From Endotrypanum monterogeii (lineage: Eukaryota > Euglenozoa > Kinetoplastea > Trypanosomatida > Trypanosomatidae): a stretch of DNA of 64,000 nucleotides. The notes beneath the pieces were generated by a model, which worked only from the letters and a program-made list of their open reading frames with translations, searched no databases and was not told where the DNA came from. Location: NCBI GenBank assembly GCA_000333855.2, contig CM007316.1:1374195-1438194 (forward strand). Reading direction: 5' to 3'. The translations under genes and the position numbers were made by a program. Shown here one piece after another: positions 20,445 to 30,203 of this stretch. The number at the start of each line of letters is the position of its first letter. Within the stretch, counting starts at the first letter, position 1.

Positions 20445-20448
20445 ATGA
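20410..20448 (+). promoter_or_regulatory. Acceptor and 11-codon uORF overlapping the RRM start
   Basis: The first AG after the C-rich tract is at 20410-20411. ATG at 20413 opens an 11-codon frame (Met-Gly-Thr-Leu-His and a basic run) that ends at TGA 20446-20448. That stop overlaps the ATG at 20445 as ATGA. This is the classical layout for termination-reinitiation coupling. Whether the uORF is on the mature mRNA depends on use of this acceptor; AGs a few bases further on would exclude it. Confidence 0.5.
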
Positions 20449-22154
20449 ACTTGGGAGCCTTTGATTTCGATAATTACCAGTTAGCTCGACAGCTGCACAT
20501 GCTGCCGGAGCTGTACAAGGTGTTCGCTTCTCAAGTGATGTGTTACCCCCTTTTTTACGACTCTCTACTCCCAACTGTCCGGCAACTGGTGCGTGTGATC
20601 TTGCTTTCATTACACCGGTGCTTCAACGCCAGCGCTGGGGCAGCGGGCGGGCTGCCTCTTGCACGGGGTTACCAGGTCGACAGCATGCGCCTTATTCTCT
20701 CGTTTCTGGAATTTCCCGATCATCAAGCTGATCGGATGAGCTTCATGTCTCGCTGTGTCACTGCAGCTCCATTGACTCACCTGGAGTTGAGTCCTCAACA
20801 GCGGGCTTCAGCTCTCACCCTTTCGAGTAGCCTCGGAGCTACACCATCTTCTTTGACGCCGCAGTTGACAGGCTCGACTGCGGTCACCATGGCGCCACCA
20901 GCGTTGTCCATTCCGCGCGCTGTAGAAGACGCTTCATCGGGTACAGCATCTGGAAACGCTTCTCTTACGGCGACTCCAGCACATCGCCCGACAGCTTCCG
21001 CGGCCGGTGTCCTACAAGAGACGATGTCCAAGGCACTGTTTTTCCTCCGTCCGATATGCACAGCGACTCACGTGGACGTCTCAGCTCTGCACGCGGGCGC
21101 GACAACACACCTTTACACGCGCATGGTGCACCCAGAACAGCTCAATGAGGAGTCACTGAATACGTATTTTGGGCGTTACGGTCAGGTTGATGTTACACCG
21201 GTTCAACGGACACCTCTGCAGCAATACGAGCAATACCTCGGTGATGCCGTGACGACTGCCCTTCACCAGCTCTTCTCGTCCACTGAGGTTGGTGATACAC
21301 TTTATGTGCAGGACTTCATCATCACTGTTGATTCGCCCCAAAATGCGCTACACGCAGTGCGGAATGCGTACTACAAGGAGCTTATCTGCATCGCTCTTCA
21401 CGACGCAGCGACAGGTGGTGGTATGAACACCCACTGCTTGGCAGACGTCAACGAATGGATGCGGCGGCACGCAGTTGTGTGGCGACTTCGCGCAGATCCC
21501 CGTGTGATCGCCACTGAGGCGTCGATTGGTGCTGTGAAGGGTGCAAATGGGGCGGCCGCTGCCGAGAGGCAGCGCAAGCGAGCGCGGGCGCTGTGCCGCA
21601 GACAGGAGCGTCAAATGAAGCGCAGTTCGGTTCTTGGCATCGCGGCTGGCGAGTTGTCTGAGAGCGTGGCCAAGTCTTTCACACCGTCATCGTCTGGGAA
21701 GGCTGCTCGACAAAATGCAGACAGCACCGACAGCAGCAGCGCTCTTGACTCCTCCTCTTTTTCTTCCACGAGTGAAAGCGACAGTGAGGAAGACGACGAG
21801 GGGGGCTTTGTACCGGACGTGGTACTTGATGGCTTTCCTTACTGGACGACAGAGGACCAGCTCAAGGTGTTGCTTCAGGAGTACGGGTCCGTCACGGAAC
21901 TGCGGCTCTCCGTGGATGATTTGTCTGGTGCCTTCACCGGCTGCGTGCTCGTGCGCATGGCTTCTGTGCAGGAGGCTCTGAATCTTTCTTGTGCTGTGCA
22001 CAACACCCTCTACCGTGGCTATTGCCTAACAAGTGGTGTGGTGAACGAGCGGCTGGAGGTGGTGGCGCTCGAGGATGGCCAGGAGGTGCGCAGGCCGTGT
22101 GCACCAGAGCAAATACCGCCAGACGTTACGCTGAATGAGCGTGTTTGGGTATAA
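20445..22154 (+). CDS. RNA-binding protein with C-terminal RRM
   Basis: A 569-residue protein. An N-terminal alpha-helical domain (residues 1-130) carries hydrophobic helices such as LARQLHMLPELYKVF. A Ser/Thr/Ala-rich linker follows, then a second folded region (about 200-360) with strand and helix character. A Lys/Arg-rich patch (about 380-400) and a Ser/Asp/Glu-rich acidic stretch (about 425-455) come before an RRM near residues 455-540. The RRM has an RNP2-like VVLDGFPYW strand and a degenerate RNP1-like GAFTGCVLVRM strand. Post-transcriptional control dominates in trypanosomatids, so an mRNA-binding or processing role is likely; the target is unknown. The stop of a short upstream frame overlaps its ATG, which suggests translational control. 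Confidence 0.85.
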   Translation: MNLGAFDFDNYQLARQLHMLPELYKVFASQVMCYPLFYDSLLPTVRQLVRVILLSLHRCFNASAGAAGGLPLARGYQVDSMRLILSFLEFPDHQADRMSFMSRCVTAAPLTHLELSPQQRASALTLSSSLGATPSSLTPQLTGSTAVTMAPPALSIPRAVEDASSGTASGNASLTATPAHRPTASAAGVLQETMSKALFFLRPICTATHVDVSALHAGATTHLYTRMVHPEQLNEESLNTYFGRYGQVDVTPVQRTPLQQYEQYLGDAVTTALHQLFSSTEVGDTLYVQDFIITVDSPQNALHAVRNAYYKELICIALHDAATGGGMNTHCLADVNEWMRRHAVVWRLRADPRVIATEASIGAVKGANGAAAAERQRKRARALCRRQERQMKRSSVLGIAAGELSESVAKSFTPSSSGKAARQNADSTDSSSALDSSSFSSTSESDSEEDDEGGFVPDVVLDGFPYWTTEDQLKVLLQEYGSVTELRLSVDDLSGAFTGCVLVRMASVQEALNLSCAVHNTLYRGYCLTSGVVNERLEVVALEDGQEVRRPCAPEQIPPDVTLNERVWV

Positions 22155-22678
22155 GCAGCAGCAAACGACAAACGTCTTTCCACTTTACGAAAGGAGAAAA
22201 TCCTCGTATGTGGGTGGTGTCTGTCTGAGCGTGTGTGTAGATGTGCGTTTTCGTTTTTTTTTTACGGACTTGGTGGTGAGTTTATGCGTCTCGACGCATT
22301 CCATCTGCTGTTTGTGGCTACACTCACCGGAAGAGGAGCGAGACCCACAGTCAGTGAACGCCAGAAAGGAGGGGGCGGGGTGGCAGCTGCTGCGACACCG
22401 CACAATTGATCACTATAAAGAATTCCCGTCGAGGCGGACAGCATCTGCGGGAAATGAAAAGTCTGGTTGCATTGGTCGTTGCCTCAGCTGCAAATAGGGC
22501 GAGAAACAACATTTGTTTCGGGTAAGTTCGAGAGAGTGATGGCTGTGATAGCAGACGTCGCTGTGTGGCTGTGTTGTTGCTACGCGATGAGTGTGTCACC
22601 TAGTCGGTTAACGGCAGGAGTCACTGCGAAGGATGGAAATTTGGGGCACAGAACACTAGGTGTAGACTATTGACAGGG

Positions 22679-22703
22679 ATATATATATATATATATATAT
22701 ATG
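22679..22703. repeat. (TA)n microsatellite
   Basis: About 25 bases of AT dinucleotide. Confidence 0.9.
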
Positions 22704-22896
22704 TTCCCGCTTTTCCTTTCTATATGTGCCCCTGCCTGCGTAGATGAGAGACAAACTCTCTCGTCGAGAAGAGATAGCATGTGTGCACTCCACTGTGCTT
22801 ACAATGAGCTGATGCATCGCTCCTCCTTTGTGTTTTTCTGATCTCTTATCCCTATTTTCGTAGTTTCCTTTCCGGGTCACTGATAGCTTCCCTTCC

Positions 22897-22919
22897 ACAC
22901 ACACACACACACACACACA
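22897..22919. repeat. (CA)n microsatellite
   Basis: About 23 bases of CA dinucleotide. Confidence 0.85.
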
Positions 22920-23252
22920 TGCACACGGCTCCTCTCACCCAGTCTTCTTTCCTTCCGGATCACTTCTGCAAGTATACCGCTGTTTGTTTTCCATTTTCAT
23001 TGCGCTGACTTTTCTTTTGATGTCTGCGTCTCGGGGGCACTTTTCCGTTCTCACTCTCATTCTCCGTTTTCATTGTGAAGAGAAAGACAAGACCATCGCC
23101 ACCATCGACATCAACTTTAGCTTTACGGCGCATGAGCAAGTGCACTGTGCATATGTCTACCCCTCCACCCTCTCCCCCCGATCAATTCCTCATTGTCCGT
23201 GTGTCAATCCCATTGCTCCTTCTCTGAACACGCGCGTTGGCACAAAACACAC

Positions 23253-23254
23253 AG
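23253..23254 (+). promoter_or_regulatory. Predicted spliced-leader acceptor for the gene at 23276
   Basis: A long pyrimidine-rich tract (about 23155-23225) is followed by the first AG at 23253-23254. ATG 23276 is the first start codon after it, giving a 5' UTR of about 21 bases. Confidence 0.6.
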
Positions 23255-23275
23255 TTAAGCACGAGTGTGTCTATC

Positions 23276-25195
23276 ATGTCGGAAAAGAACGTGAAAAAAG
23301 TGCAACCGAAGCGCTCTTTTCTGGAGCCGCTGCGTGCAGAAGAACCCCACAGGTCATCGAAGCATAAGGTAAAGCCATTGCCCACCGAACCCACTTCAAA
23401 GGCACCGACAACTACTCTAGAATGGCTTCATTTTGCCTCCCGACTTCTCATCTCCACATCATGGAATGTCGAGGCTGGGGAGCGCGTGTTGATGGTGTGT
23501 GAGGAGGTTGCATCGATGTTGCTGGAACAAGACGCACAGGTGCGCACCAGTACCGGATCCACGGCCTCGACGGGGGCAGAGGCTCTATCCACTGAGTTCA
23601 GTCCCATGGAGGGTGGTGGTGGTGGTGCTGCCAGTGAAACTGAGTCAGGGGACTACGCAGCGAGTGTCCTCGTGGGCGATGGTGTTGCTACCCTAACACA
23701 GGAATGCAATACGTCAGCACAGCGTCTGCAGGCCGCCTATTTGCTCACAGCTGCTGCGGTCGCTGCCCTAGATGTTCACCAGATTTCGGGGACAGAGACA
23801 GCTATTCGCCTTTCTCGCACCGCAGTTGAAGCATACCACTGTCCCATGACTGCCTGCACCCTGGCGATGTCCTGTGTGCGCTTAGGGGTGACAAGTCGAG
23901 ACATTGACAGACGCAGTGCTGCTTTCCGGACGGCTTTCTCTGTCATTACAACCGCAGGCGAATTTTTTATCGAGGGTGAAGTCCCCTCGAAGGAGGATGC
24001 CGGGTATCTGTTGCGCATGGCATGGATGCTGGCTAGCATTGGTGCTCGCGATGAGTCCCGCAAATATCTTGCTCTGGTGTTGCAGCACCACCCTAAGAGC
24101 TATTTGGGGCTACTCCTGATGACTCTTCAGCACACCGCGGAGGGCAACTTGGATGATGCCAACAAGGCTGTCATGCACCTCCTGAGTGCATACCCAGATG
24201 ATGTAGTCGCGGTTATCGTCCGTGTATCGATAAACCAAAGATACGGGCTGCACGAGGCCCCTGATGATCGTGGCAAAGACAGTGGGACGGAGGAGCTCGT
24301 GGTTGCCATGGCGCGTATTGCCAAGATGAGCGATGCTGCCAGTGCCGAGGGCTCCCGTCTCAGGAAACGTTCATTGAAGGCGTTGTGCAGGCATTGCGCA
24401 CCTGACGAGGATGTTGAAGGGGGTCCGAAACACACCACCGCTGAGCTGAAGCGGCGCGTTGTGGGTCACTGGGCGTTGCTGAGTCACGTCGCAACGCGAC
24501 TTGGATGTGCGACAGTGGCAGATGTGGCGACTGAGGCGGGCACAGATGCTATCGCCCAGAGCAAGCTGCTCTACGGCCACTCTTTGGCTGACCTTCACTG
24601 CAGTATGGCGCGTCGTTCGCTGATTCGCTTAAGGGATCGTATTGTGGGGCAACATACCCGCAACACCAACGATCCACTTGGCTCGCAGGTGCGTGATCTG
24701 AATCTGCTGGGCACCTTGGACTTCAACGTCAGCGTCTCTGGTGGGTCGGGAAACATGTTTCTCGGTTCGCCACTCACCACTGGCGTCGCAAATTGTTTCA
24801 GTAGCCCTTCCCCAGCCTTATCCGACTCCCACTCATACCGTGTGTTGCCCTCAAGACTTTTTGATGCCGTTGCGTCAACACTACTGGCAGCTGTGGAGGC
24901 GTGGCCGAGCCACGGCGAGGGGCACATGCTGCTGGGGGTGACGAGGCTTCTCGAGGCGTCGCAGCGCGATGTGCCGTCTGACATTCGTCACAACCGATTG
25001 CAGGAGGCTGGACGACACTTTTTGAACTCCATGCAGGCAGATGCAGCCATCCCAGAAGCGTACCTCGGTGCCGGCGTTGTTGCCGAGGCGCAAGGTACCC
25101 TGAACGAGAGTTTTGATTTCTATGCCTCCGCTGCTGAGGTGTCCGTACATGCGCCACTGATCCCCTGGCGGTATTTCGATTATCTTTATCAGTAG
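23276..25195 (+). CDS. Helical-repeat (TPR-like) protein
   Basis: A 639-residue mostly alpha-helical protein. Paired helices of TPR type are visible near residues 240-310 (a YLLRMAWMLASIGARDES helix, then LGLLLMTLQHTAEGNLDDA and a following VMHLLSAYPDD) and again at the C-terminus (HMLLGVTRLLEAS, then an AYLGAGVVAEAQGTLNES pair). Between them is a less regular region with a Ser/Gly loop (about 480-530). Near residues 80-130 is a Gly/Ser-rich insertion. TPR proteins act as scaffolds. The order of helices, with a C-terminal pair after a long central break, recalls TTC7-type proteins of the PI4-kinase complex, but this is a weak resemblance. The start is the first ATG after the acceptor at 23253. 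Confidence 0.8.
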   Translation: MSEKNVKKVQPKRSFLEPLRAEEPHRSSKHKVKPLPTEPTSKAPTTTLEWLHFASRLLISTSWNVEAGERVLMVCEEVASMLLEQDAQVRTSTGSTASTGAEALSTEFSPMEGGGGGAASETESGDYAASVLVGDGVATLTQECNTSAQRLQAAYLLTAAAVAALDVHQISGTETAIRLSRTAVEAYHCPMTACTLAMSCVRLGVTSRDIDRRSAAFRTAFSVITTAGEFFIEGEVPSKEDAGYLLRMAWMLASIGARDESRKYLALVLQHHPKSYLGLLLMTLQHTAEGNLDDANKAVMHLLSAYPDDVVAVIVRVSINQRYGLHEAPDDRGKDSGTEELVVAMARIAKMSDAASAEGSRLRKRSLKALCRHCAPDEDVEGGPKHTTAELKRRVVGHWALLSHVATRLGCATVADVATEAGTDAIAQSKLLYGHSLADLHCSMARRSLIRLRDRIVGQHTRNTNDPLGSQVRDLNLLGTLDFNVSVSGGSGNMFLGSPLTTGVANCFSSPSPALSDSHSYRVLPSRLFDAVASTLLAAVEAWPSHGEGHMLLGVTRLLEASQRDVPSDIRHNRLQEAGRHFLNSMQADAAIPEAYLGAGVVAEAQGTLNESFDFYASAAEVSVHAPLIPWRYFDYLYQ

Positions 25196-25809
25196 TCGCA
25201 GCCGACCCAACACACATGTTCACAGAGTGCGCTCGTCATGTAGACATCGCGCTGCTGCTCGGTGTGAGGTCGTGTATGGGTGGCTGAGTTTCGCTCACCG
25301 GAAAAAAAAACCGCTGTGAGAGCTCGATACCCAGAAGAGATGGAATGAGGATGTGCGACGGTGACGTTGCCTCCTCTCCCCTGCATAACCTGGCGCTTAG
25401 TGCGTAGCTGTGCCCCTGCATAATATATAGGTAGCGTCACTGGGATTTTTTTCTTGTTTGAATCTGATGACTCTCGCTGTTAGTTGATATACTGTATACT
25501 CTTCCCTCCCTCCACCGCTTTTCGCTATCTGTGTGTGTCTGCCGGTTCGATGGATCGAGGAGTGGATGCTTTTTACGGTGCGGCTAAAGCCTCAACTCCC
25601 CTTCTTTATACATGTTGCGGGAAACACTTCGAAACAAACTGATTTATGAAGAGACGGAGGTCAAGAGTGACTGTTGTTCCGGCAGGGTGCTACAGACATG
25701 TGCACGCGCGTGTGCACGGGACCTCATTTTCTAGCCCGCGTGTATATGGCAGTCACTAGAGCGCGCATGGGACGGGGTCTACGTGACAATCAACTCATTG
25801 TCGAACAGA

Positions 25810-25848
<39 letters not shown>

Positions 25849-26167
25849 CATACGGAAAGAGATCACACCGAGGGGAAACGAAGCATCTGACCCCTCCGAC
25901 CGCCCAAGCATACTGGACAGGAGAGAGCATGCTCGACCACCAATCCTCAGAAGTGACAAACTGTGGTTTCCGCATCTGCTGCTCTCTCGTATTTTTTTTT
26001 CTGTACCCCGCTCGCTGAAATAGAATTCTTTTCTCCTTCCCTTCCTTCCCACCTACATACACACATACATCTCTCTCTTTATATAGCTGTACTTCGATCC
26101 ACGACGTGTCTCCCTCGTTCTTCTTTCCTGTTCCACATCCCATTCACATTGATTCCTCGCTTTGCGC
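25196..26167. other. Intergenic spacer
   Basis: About 1 kb without a supported gene. It includes a long CA tract (25812-25850) and pyrimidine-rich DNA. The acceptor for the next gene is probably AG at 26085-26086; no AG lies between the last pyrimidine tract and ATG 26168. Confidence 0.75.
25812..25850. repeat. (CA)n microsatellite
   Basis: About 38 bases of CA with one G interruption. Confidence 0.9.
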
Positions 26168-26392
26168 ATGTCTGCACTCAATATTACCTGTGCTGGTGCC
26201 GTGTACCACGGCTGCGCCACTCTGGAGGTGATGCGTTACCGTTGCCCACAGTGGCAACCCGGCAATGATATGCCTGTGAACGACGCTCCTGAGGCTGCGG
26301 AGGAGCCAGCGGAAGAAGTGAGCGAGGATGCTGCCCCTGAGGAGCCCGAAACGACTGAGGCCCCTGAGACCACTGAAGAGGCTGAGGAATAG
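26168..26392 (+). CDS. Small acidic protein, 74 residues
   Basis: The first 35 residues are hydrophobic and Cys-rich (Cys9, Cys17 and Cys27 or so, with MRYRCPQWQPG). The rest is an acidic Ala/Pro/Glu/Thr-rich tail with repeats of the APEEPETTE type. I do not recognise the protein. The coding-like composition of the tail, with third-position bias, and an ATG that follows a pyrimidine tract support a real short gene. No membrane helix is evident. The tail resembles highly charged disordered tails that mediate protein contacts, but no function can be assigned. Confidence 0.65.
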   Translation: MSALNITCAGAVYHGCATLEVMRYRCPQWQPGNDMPVNDAPEAAEEPAEEVSEDAAPEEPETTEAPETTEEAEE

Positions 26393-27314
26393 AGCTGGCA
26401 AGCAGCTTACAGAAAGAAAGCAAGAAAGGAAGAAAAAAAGGGGGTCTGGGTGGATGTGTACACGTACCGAAGACGCAATAGAAGTGTTCAGTGCTCGATC
26501 CACTGGGGACTACTATACGCTGGCACAGTGCTTCCGCTTCCTGGCAAGTCGCCGCGTCTTCCGTATTCTCGTGGTTATCTCTCTGCTTAGCGGAGTCGTC
26601 TCATGGACCCGAGGGATTGATAGTATTAGTACTGTTAAATGAAGCATCTCTAGGGAGAAGATTTGATCACTGTCTGTCTCCCTATTCCTGGAATAAACAC
26701 GTGAAAGGGCACATCGAGAAAGCAAATCAATTCCCACCCGCTTCTTCTTGGATGGTGGTGCGATCAAGTGGCTGCGGCTTTCGCCGCTGAGCTCCCACGC
26801 TCCACCATCGCATCTTCTTTCCCTATCCCTCCTCTTCCACACCCTCCTCACCACGTTCCCCTGCAGCAGTATCCTACACTGCACAACACGCAGATGCATA
26901 TAGAATTCCCACCAGCGAGGAGGAGGTCTGTGGCCATTGAGAGAAATGTACACGGGGACTGGAGGTAGTGAGCGCGCTGCTACTCATGCTCATCGCTATG
27001 CGTGCCTTGATCTCGTTTGTTGTTTCAAAAAAAAAAAGCTCGGTGCACAGTTCTCTCTTTCTTTCTCTCTCTCTTTCCAGAAGGTAAGCTTCACTAACCG
27101 CACGATATAACCTTAACAATGAAGCACACACAGCACTAGGAATCTTTTCCTGCCTTCTCTTTCCCCCCTCTCTTCTAATTCACTGATCTGACCAGCGCGG
27201 ACCAAGAACTGTAGCATCACGGAGGAGGTTGCAGCGCAACTCTCACTTTGAAGGGAGGCGAAAAAAAAAAAAAGTCTCATCTCAGAGTCGCTGCGTGTAT
27301 GCAGCCTCTGCCCG
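26393..27314. other. Intergenic spacer with overlapping upstream ATG
   Basis: About 0.9 kb; no + strand gene is supported. A reverse-strand open stretch of about 140 codons (26513-26953) begins with GTG and has no acceptor-like signal. The pyrimidine tract at about 27134-27180 leads to AG at 27194-27195. An ATG at 27299, out of frame with the helicase, opens a 39-codon frame that ends at TAG 27416-27418. Confidence 0.7.
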
Positions 27315-29351
27315 ATGCTTCGGAAGTCTGTAATGTTGCGGTGGCGACCAGAGAAGCGGCTGCCTCTACGATTTCGGGACGTACCGGAGGAGTTCACCGA
27401 CCTTCGCACCGCGGATAGTCGGCCGATGCTTTTCACTGCGAAGCGACCAGTACCACTGCGCGATGTGGCGTGCCTCAGCAACGTGCTTTTGGATAGCGAG
27501 GCTGTCTCGATCCACAACACTGAGGATATAACACAAGCGCCGGTAGCTGTTGTGGAACCCGAGCGCATGGGGCTCCCTGCTCATCTTGTTCGCTACCTGG
27601 AGCGTGACTTCCTCGATAATAACCGTAGTTTGTCTGCCACGACGCCAGCTATGTCGTCGTCGCCAATGTCCTTTCAGGGCTTAACGGTCGCGCAGGCACG
27701 CATCCTACAGCATATGTACGCGACGGAGGACGTCGCTGTCTGTGCTCCTACCGGGACGGGAAAGACCTTCGCCCTGTGTCTTGGCGTCATTGCGAGGCTC
27801 ATGCGCAACGGGCCAATGAAGCTCCTTTCCACTATCATCCTCGTCAGCAACGACTATCTCTGCTGGCAGGTGGAGAGGTGGCTGCAGGATATGTGGTGGT
27901 ACCCCAACGATGATCGCCTGGTCTTCGCCGCGACGACTACTTTGACAGAGGAGCATGTGTACCGTCGACTAACGAAAGAGTTGGTACGGGATGAGAATCG
28001 AAGGACACAGATCCTGGGCACTGTTGACAATCGACCGTACGTGCTGGTCACAACGCCAGATGTACTCTGGCGTTTCTATCAGCGCCGCCGCTCTGCGATT
28101 CGGCGACGAGAGCAGCGAAAAGACAAGAAGGGATACTCTTTTTCACTTATGCCAGTTCTGTCGACGGTCGACCTTATCGTGGTGGACGAGGTAGATGAGG
28201 TCATGCCGTCGACGCAGCCCAGCGCCCCGGGAAACCTACTCCTCAAAGAGTTGTTTCGCTACACCAAGTATCAGGCCCCTGTACAGGTAGTGATGACGAG
28301 CGCCACCTTGGCCGGGTCTACGGTGAATCACATTCGGCGTTATATGAAAAAGAATCTTCTAGCTGACCGTACCGCACGAGTGTTCGAGGATGCCAGGAAG
28401 TCGACTACTCGACTGGCAGCCGTCTCAGACACCGTCTCTCGTGCGACCGTGCCGCAAGGCATTCGCCACCTATTTTACGCAGCTGACACTCCGCAGGAGC
28501 AGCGGCAGTGTCTGGCGAAGCTGCTTGCGGACACATGCCCCAGTTTGCGACCACTGCCGCCTACACAAGACGCAACAGGCGAATTCATTGGCTCGCAAGC
28601 CGTGCGAAATGCGGCTGCGGAGCATCGAGATTTTCTTCTTTTCATTCTGCCAGACTCCGCCATGGTGGATGACTTCATCAGCCAAGTTCTTCTTCCAGCC
28701 CAGGCAGAAGCGTTGCAGGCTCTCGGCTTGGAGGGCGATTTGCAGTGTTCCGACTTCCTCGTAGAGCGACTAGACCACACGCTAGAGGTGCAGCAGCGGC
28801 TGCGACGGAATGCTGAGACGCGCAAGTTCATTCAGCGCACCATTCGGAAGCCCGAATCTTCCGATGACGGTGAGAATACAACCTCCTCTGCGCCGAAGTT
28901 TTCTTTTTCCTTTCGCAGGCTCGAGCGCGGGTCACCCGAGCCCCCTCTTGTGCGTGTTCCCACGACTGAGTTCCAGACACCGAGAGAGCAACCACTGAAG
29001 TTACCTACGCCTCTGTCTGCCTCCAACACCCAAGAGGACTCTACCCCACCGGTGCCGCGGCGATCTTTTATCACATGCAACTGCAGCAACGTGCGCGGAC
29101 TTGACCTAACACACCTTACTCACGTTGTCATCCTTGCACAGCCAACCACTCCTCTCGAGTATGCGCACTGGTGTGGTCGCGTCGGTCGCTTCGGTCGCTC
29201 TGGTGTGTCGATCACACTGATGGCACGCAGCGCAACGCGCCGTATGCATCAGTTCTGCGATTCTCTCGGGATTGATTTTCGTATGGAGAAGCGACATTCC
29301 GAGGTGGACATTAATGCAGAGCGTCGGCTAAGTGGTGCAGACGTGGGGTGA
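27315..29351 (+). CDS. DEAD-box-type RNA helicase, divergent, probably mitochondrial
   Basis: A 678-residue ATPase of helicase superfamily 2. Motif I is APTGTGKT (residues 144-151), motif Ib-like TTPD follows near 248, motif II is DEVD (291-294) in place of DEAD, and motif III is SAT (329-331). Near the C-terminus are a motif V-like RGLD segment and a motif VI read as [11 protein letters not shown] (from His618). The usual second residue Arg of motif VI (HRxGRxGR) is Trp619, while both GR pairs remain. A Pro/Ser/Thr-rich insertion (about 520-590) separates the RecA-like halves. The basic N-terminus ([20 protein letters not shown]) fits mitochondrial import. Members unwind RNA or remodel RNPs; a role in mitochondrial RNA or ribosome assembly is inferred. 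ATG 27315 is the first in frame, but an out-of-frame ATG lies 16 bases upstream. Confidence 0.9.
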   Translation: MLRKSVMLRWRPEKRLPLRFRDVPEEFTDLRTADSRPMLFTAKRPVPLRDVACLSNVLLDSEAVSIHNTEDITQAPVAVVEPERMGLPAHLVRYLERDFLDNNRSLSATTPAMSSSPMSFQGLTVAQARILQHMYATEDVAVCAPTGTGKTFALCLGVIARLMRNGPMKLLSTIILVSNDYLCWQVERWLQDMWWYPNDDRLVFAATTTLTEEHVYRRLTKELVRDENRRTQILGTVDNRPYVLVTTPDVLWRFYQRRRSAIRRREQRKDKKGYSFSLMPVLSTVDLIVVDEVDEVMPSTQPSAPGNLLLKELFRYTKYQAPVQVVMTSATLAGSTVNHIRRYMKKNLLADRTARVFEDARKSTTRLAAVSDTVSRATVPQGIRHLFYAADTPQEQRQCLAKLLADTCPSLRPLPPTQDATGEFIGSQAVRNAAAEHRDFLLFILPDSAMVDDFISQVLLPAQAEALQALGLEGDLQCSDFLVERLDHTLEVQQRLRRNAETRKFIQRTIRKPESSDDGENTTSSAPKFSFSFRRLERGSPEPPLVRVPTTEFQTPREQPLKLPTPLSASNTQEDSTPPVPRRSFITCNCSNVRGLDLTHLTHVVILAQPTTPLEYAHWCGRVGRFGRSGVSITLMARSATRRMHQFCDSLGIDFRMEKRHSEVDINAERRLSGADVG

Positions 29352-30203
29352 TCGCTAGTGAGGGGTCTGAACGGTAGCCTAGCCGGCGTTTGTCTTTAAC
29401 CGCCCTCACCACTTCATGCCCAATGCAATATTCCCTTCCCCCCACTTCCCGGGGCCCGGTGCAACTCGTGACCCTACTCTGAGTCAGCGCGCCATTTTTT
29501 TTTTCCGTCCTTTTGGCACCATGCACGGACGGCCTCGATGGGTTTTGCTCAGAAAGGACAGTTCATGCAGACGCTCTGAGTGCACGAGTGTGTGTGTGTG
29601 TGTGTGTGTAGTGTTCTTCAATTCTCTTTTTATCCATGTGGGGGAGAGAGACCCCCGGCTTCGATCGCACCCATTCGGGAGTACCTCATGTGTCTTTCAG
29701 AGACAAACGTGAAGCGTGTTCGAATGAAGAGGGGGGTGATGGGGCAGTCCAGCTCCATTTTGTGTGTTTTGCGAAGGGACAGGTCGGGGGGTGGGGTGGG
29801 TAGGAGGAGGCGTACTTGCATGCACGTAGGGACGTCGGCGATTTGTATTCGCCGCTTGCTTTGTCGGCTCTCAAGCAAAAAGCGTACCGACCGGATTGGG
29901 CAACTGGGCTGATTGCACAAGTAATTTCTCTCGAGCATATGTGAGTAAGAGAGCGGTGACCGTAGTGCGCGATATATCCCGAGTGTAATGTATATGTTTA
30001 TATAAATGCTTCATCACGTTGTTTCTCCTCACGTTCTTCTTGCTCGGTTTTTCTGTCGTGATATCTCGAAAGGGCTACTTTTTGTGTGTGTGTGTGGTAC
30101 TGGATTTGGCCCAGTCATACGAAGCTGAACATTCATTGCAGCTCACATCAAGAATTTCAAGCGCTTACAACTACTGGCAGACACGCATTGAGGGTACACC
30201 ACT
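29352..30203. other. Intergenic spacer
   Basis: About 0.85 kb with a GT tract (29588-29609), a T homopolymer and a short GT run (30083-30097). The leader of the next gene follows AG at 30071-30072 and contains no ATG before 30204. No gene is supported. Confidence 0.75.
29588..29609. repeat. (GT)n microsatellite
   Basis: About 22 bases of GT in the 3' flank of the helicase gene. Confidence 0.85.

Larger units (their letters stand above)
22155..23275. other. Intergenic spacer
   Basis: About 1.1 kb with a TA tract (22679-22703), a CA tract (22897-22919) and pyrimidine-rich DNA from about 22920 on. No gene is supported. The long pyrimidine tract at 23155-23225 leads to the acceptor at 23253-23254. 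Confidence 0.75.

Noticed and set aside
26513..26953. Reverse-strand frame of 146 codons between two + strand genes
   Set aside because: It starts with GTG, has no pyrimidine-tract signal on its strand, and lacks coding-like third positions.
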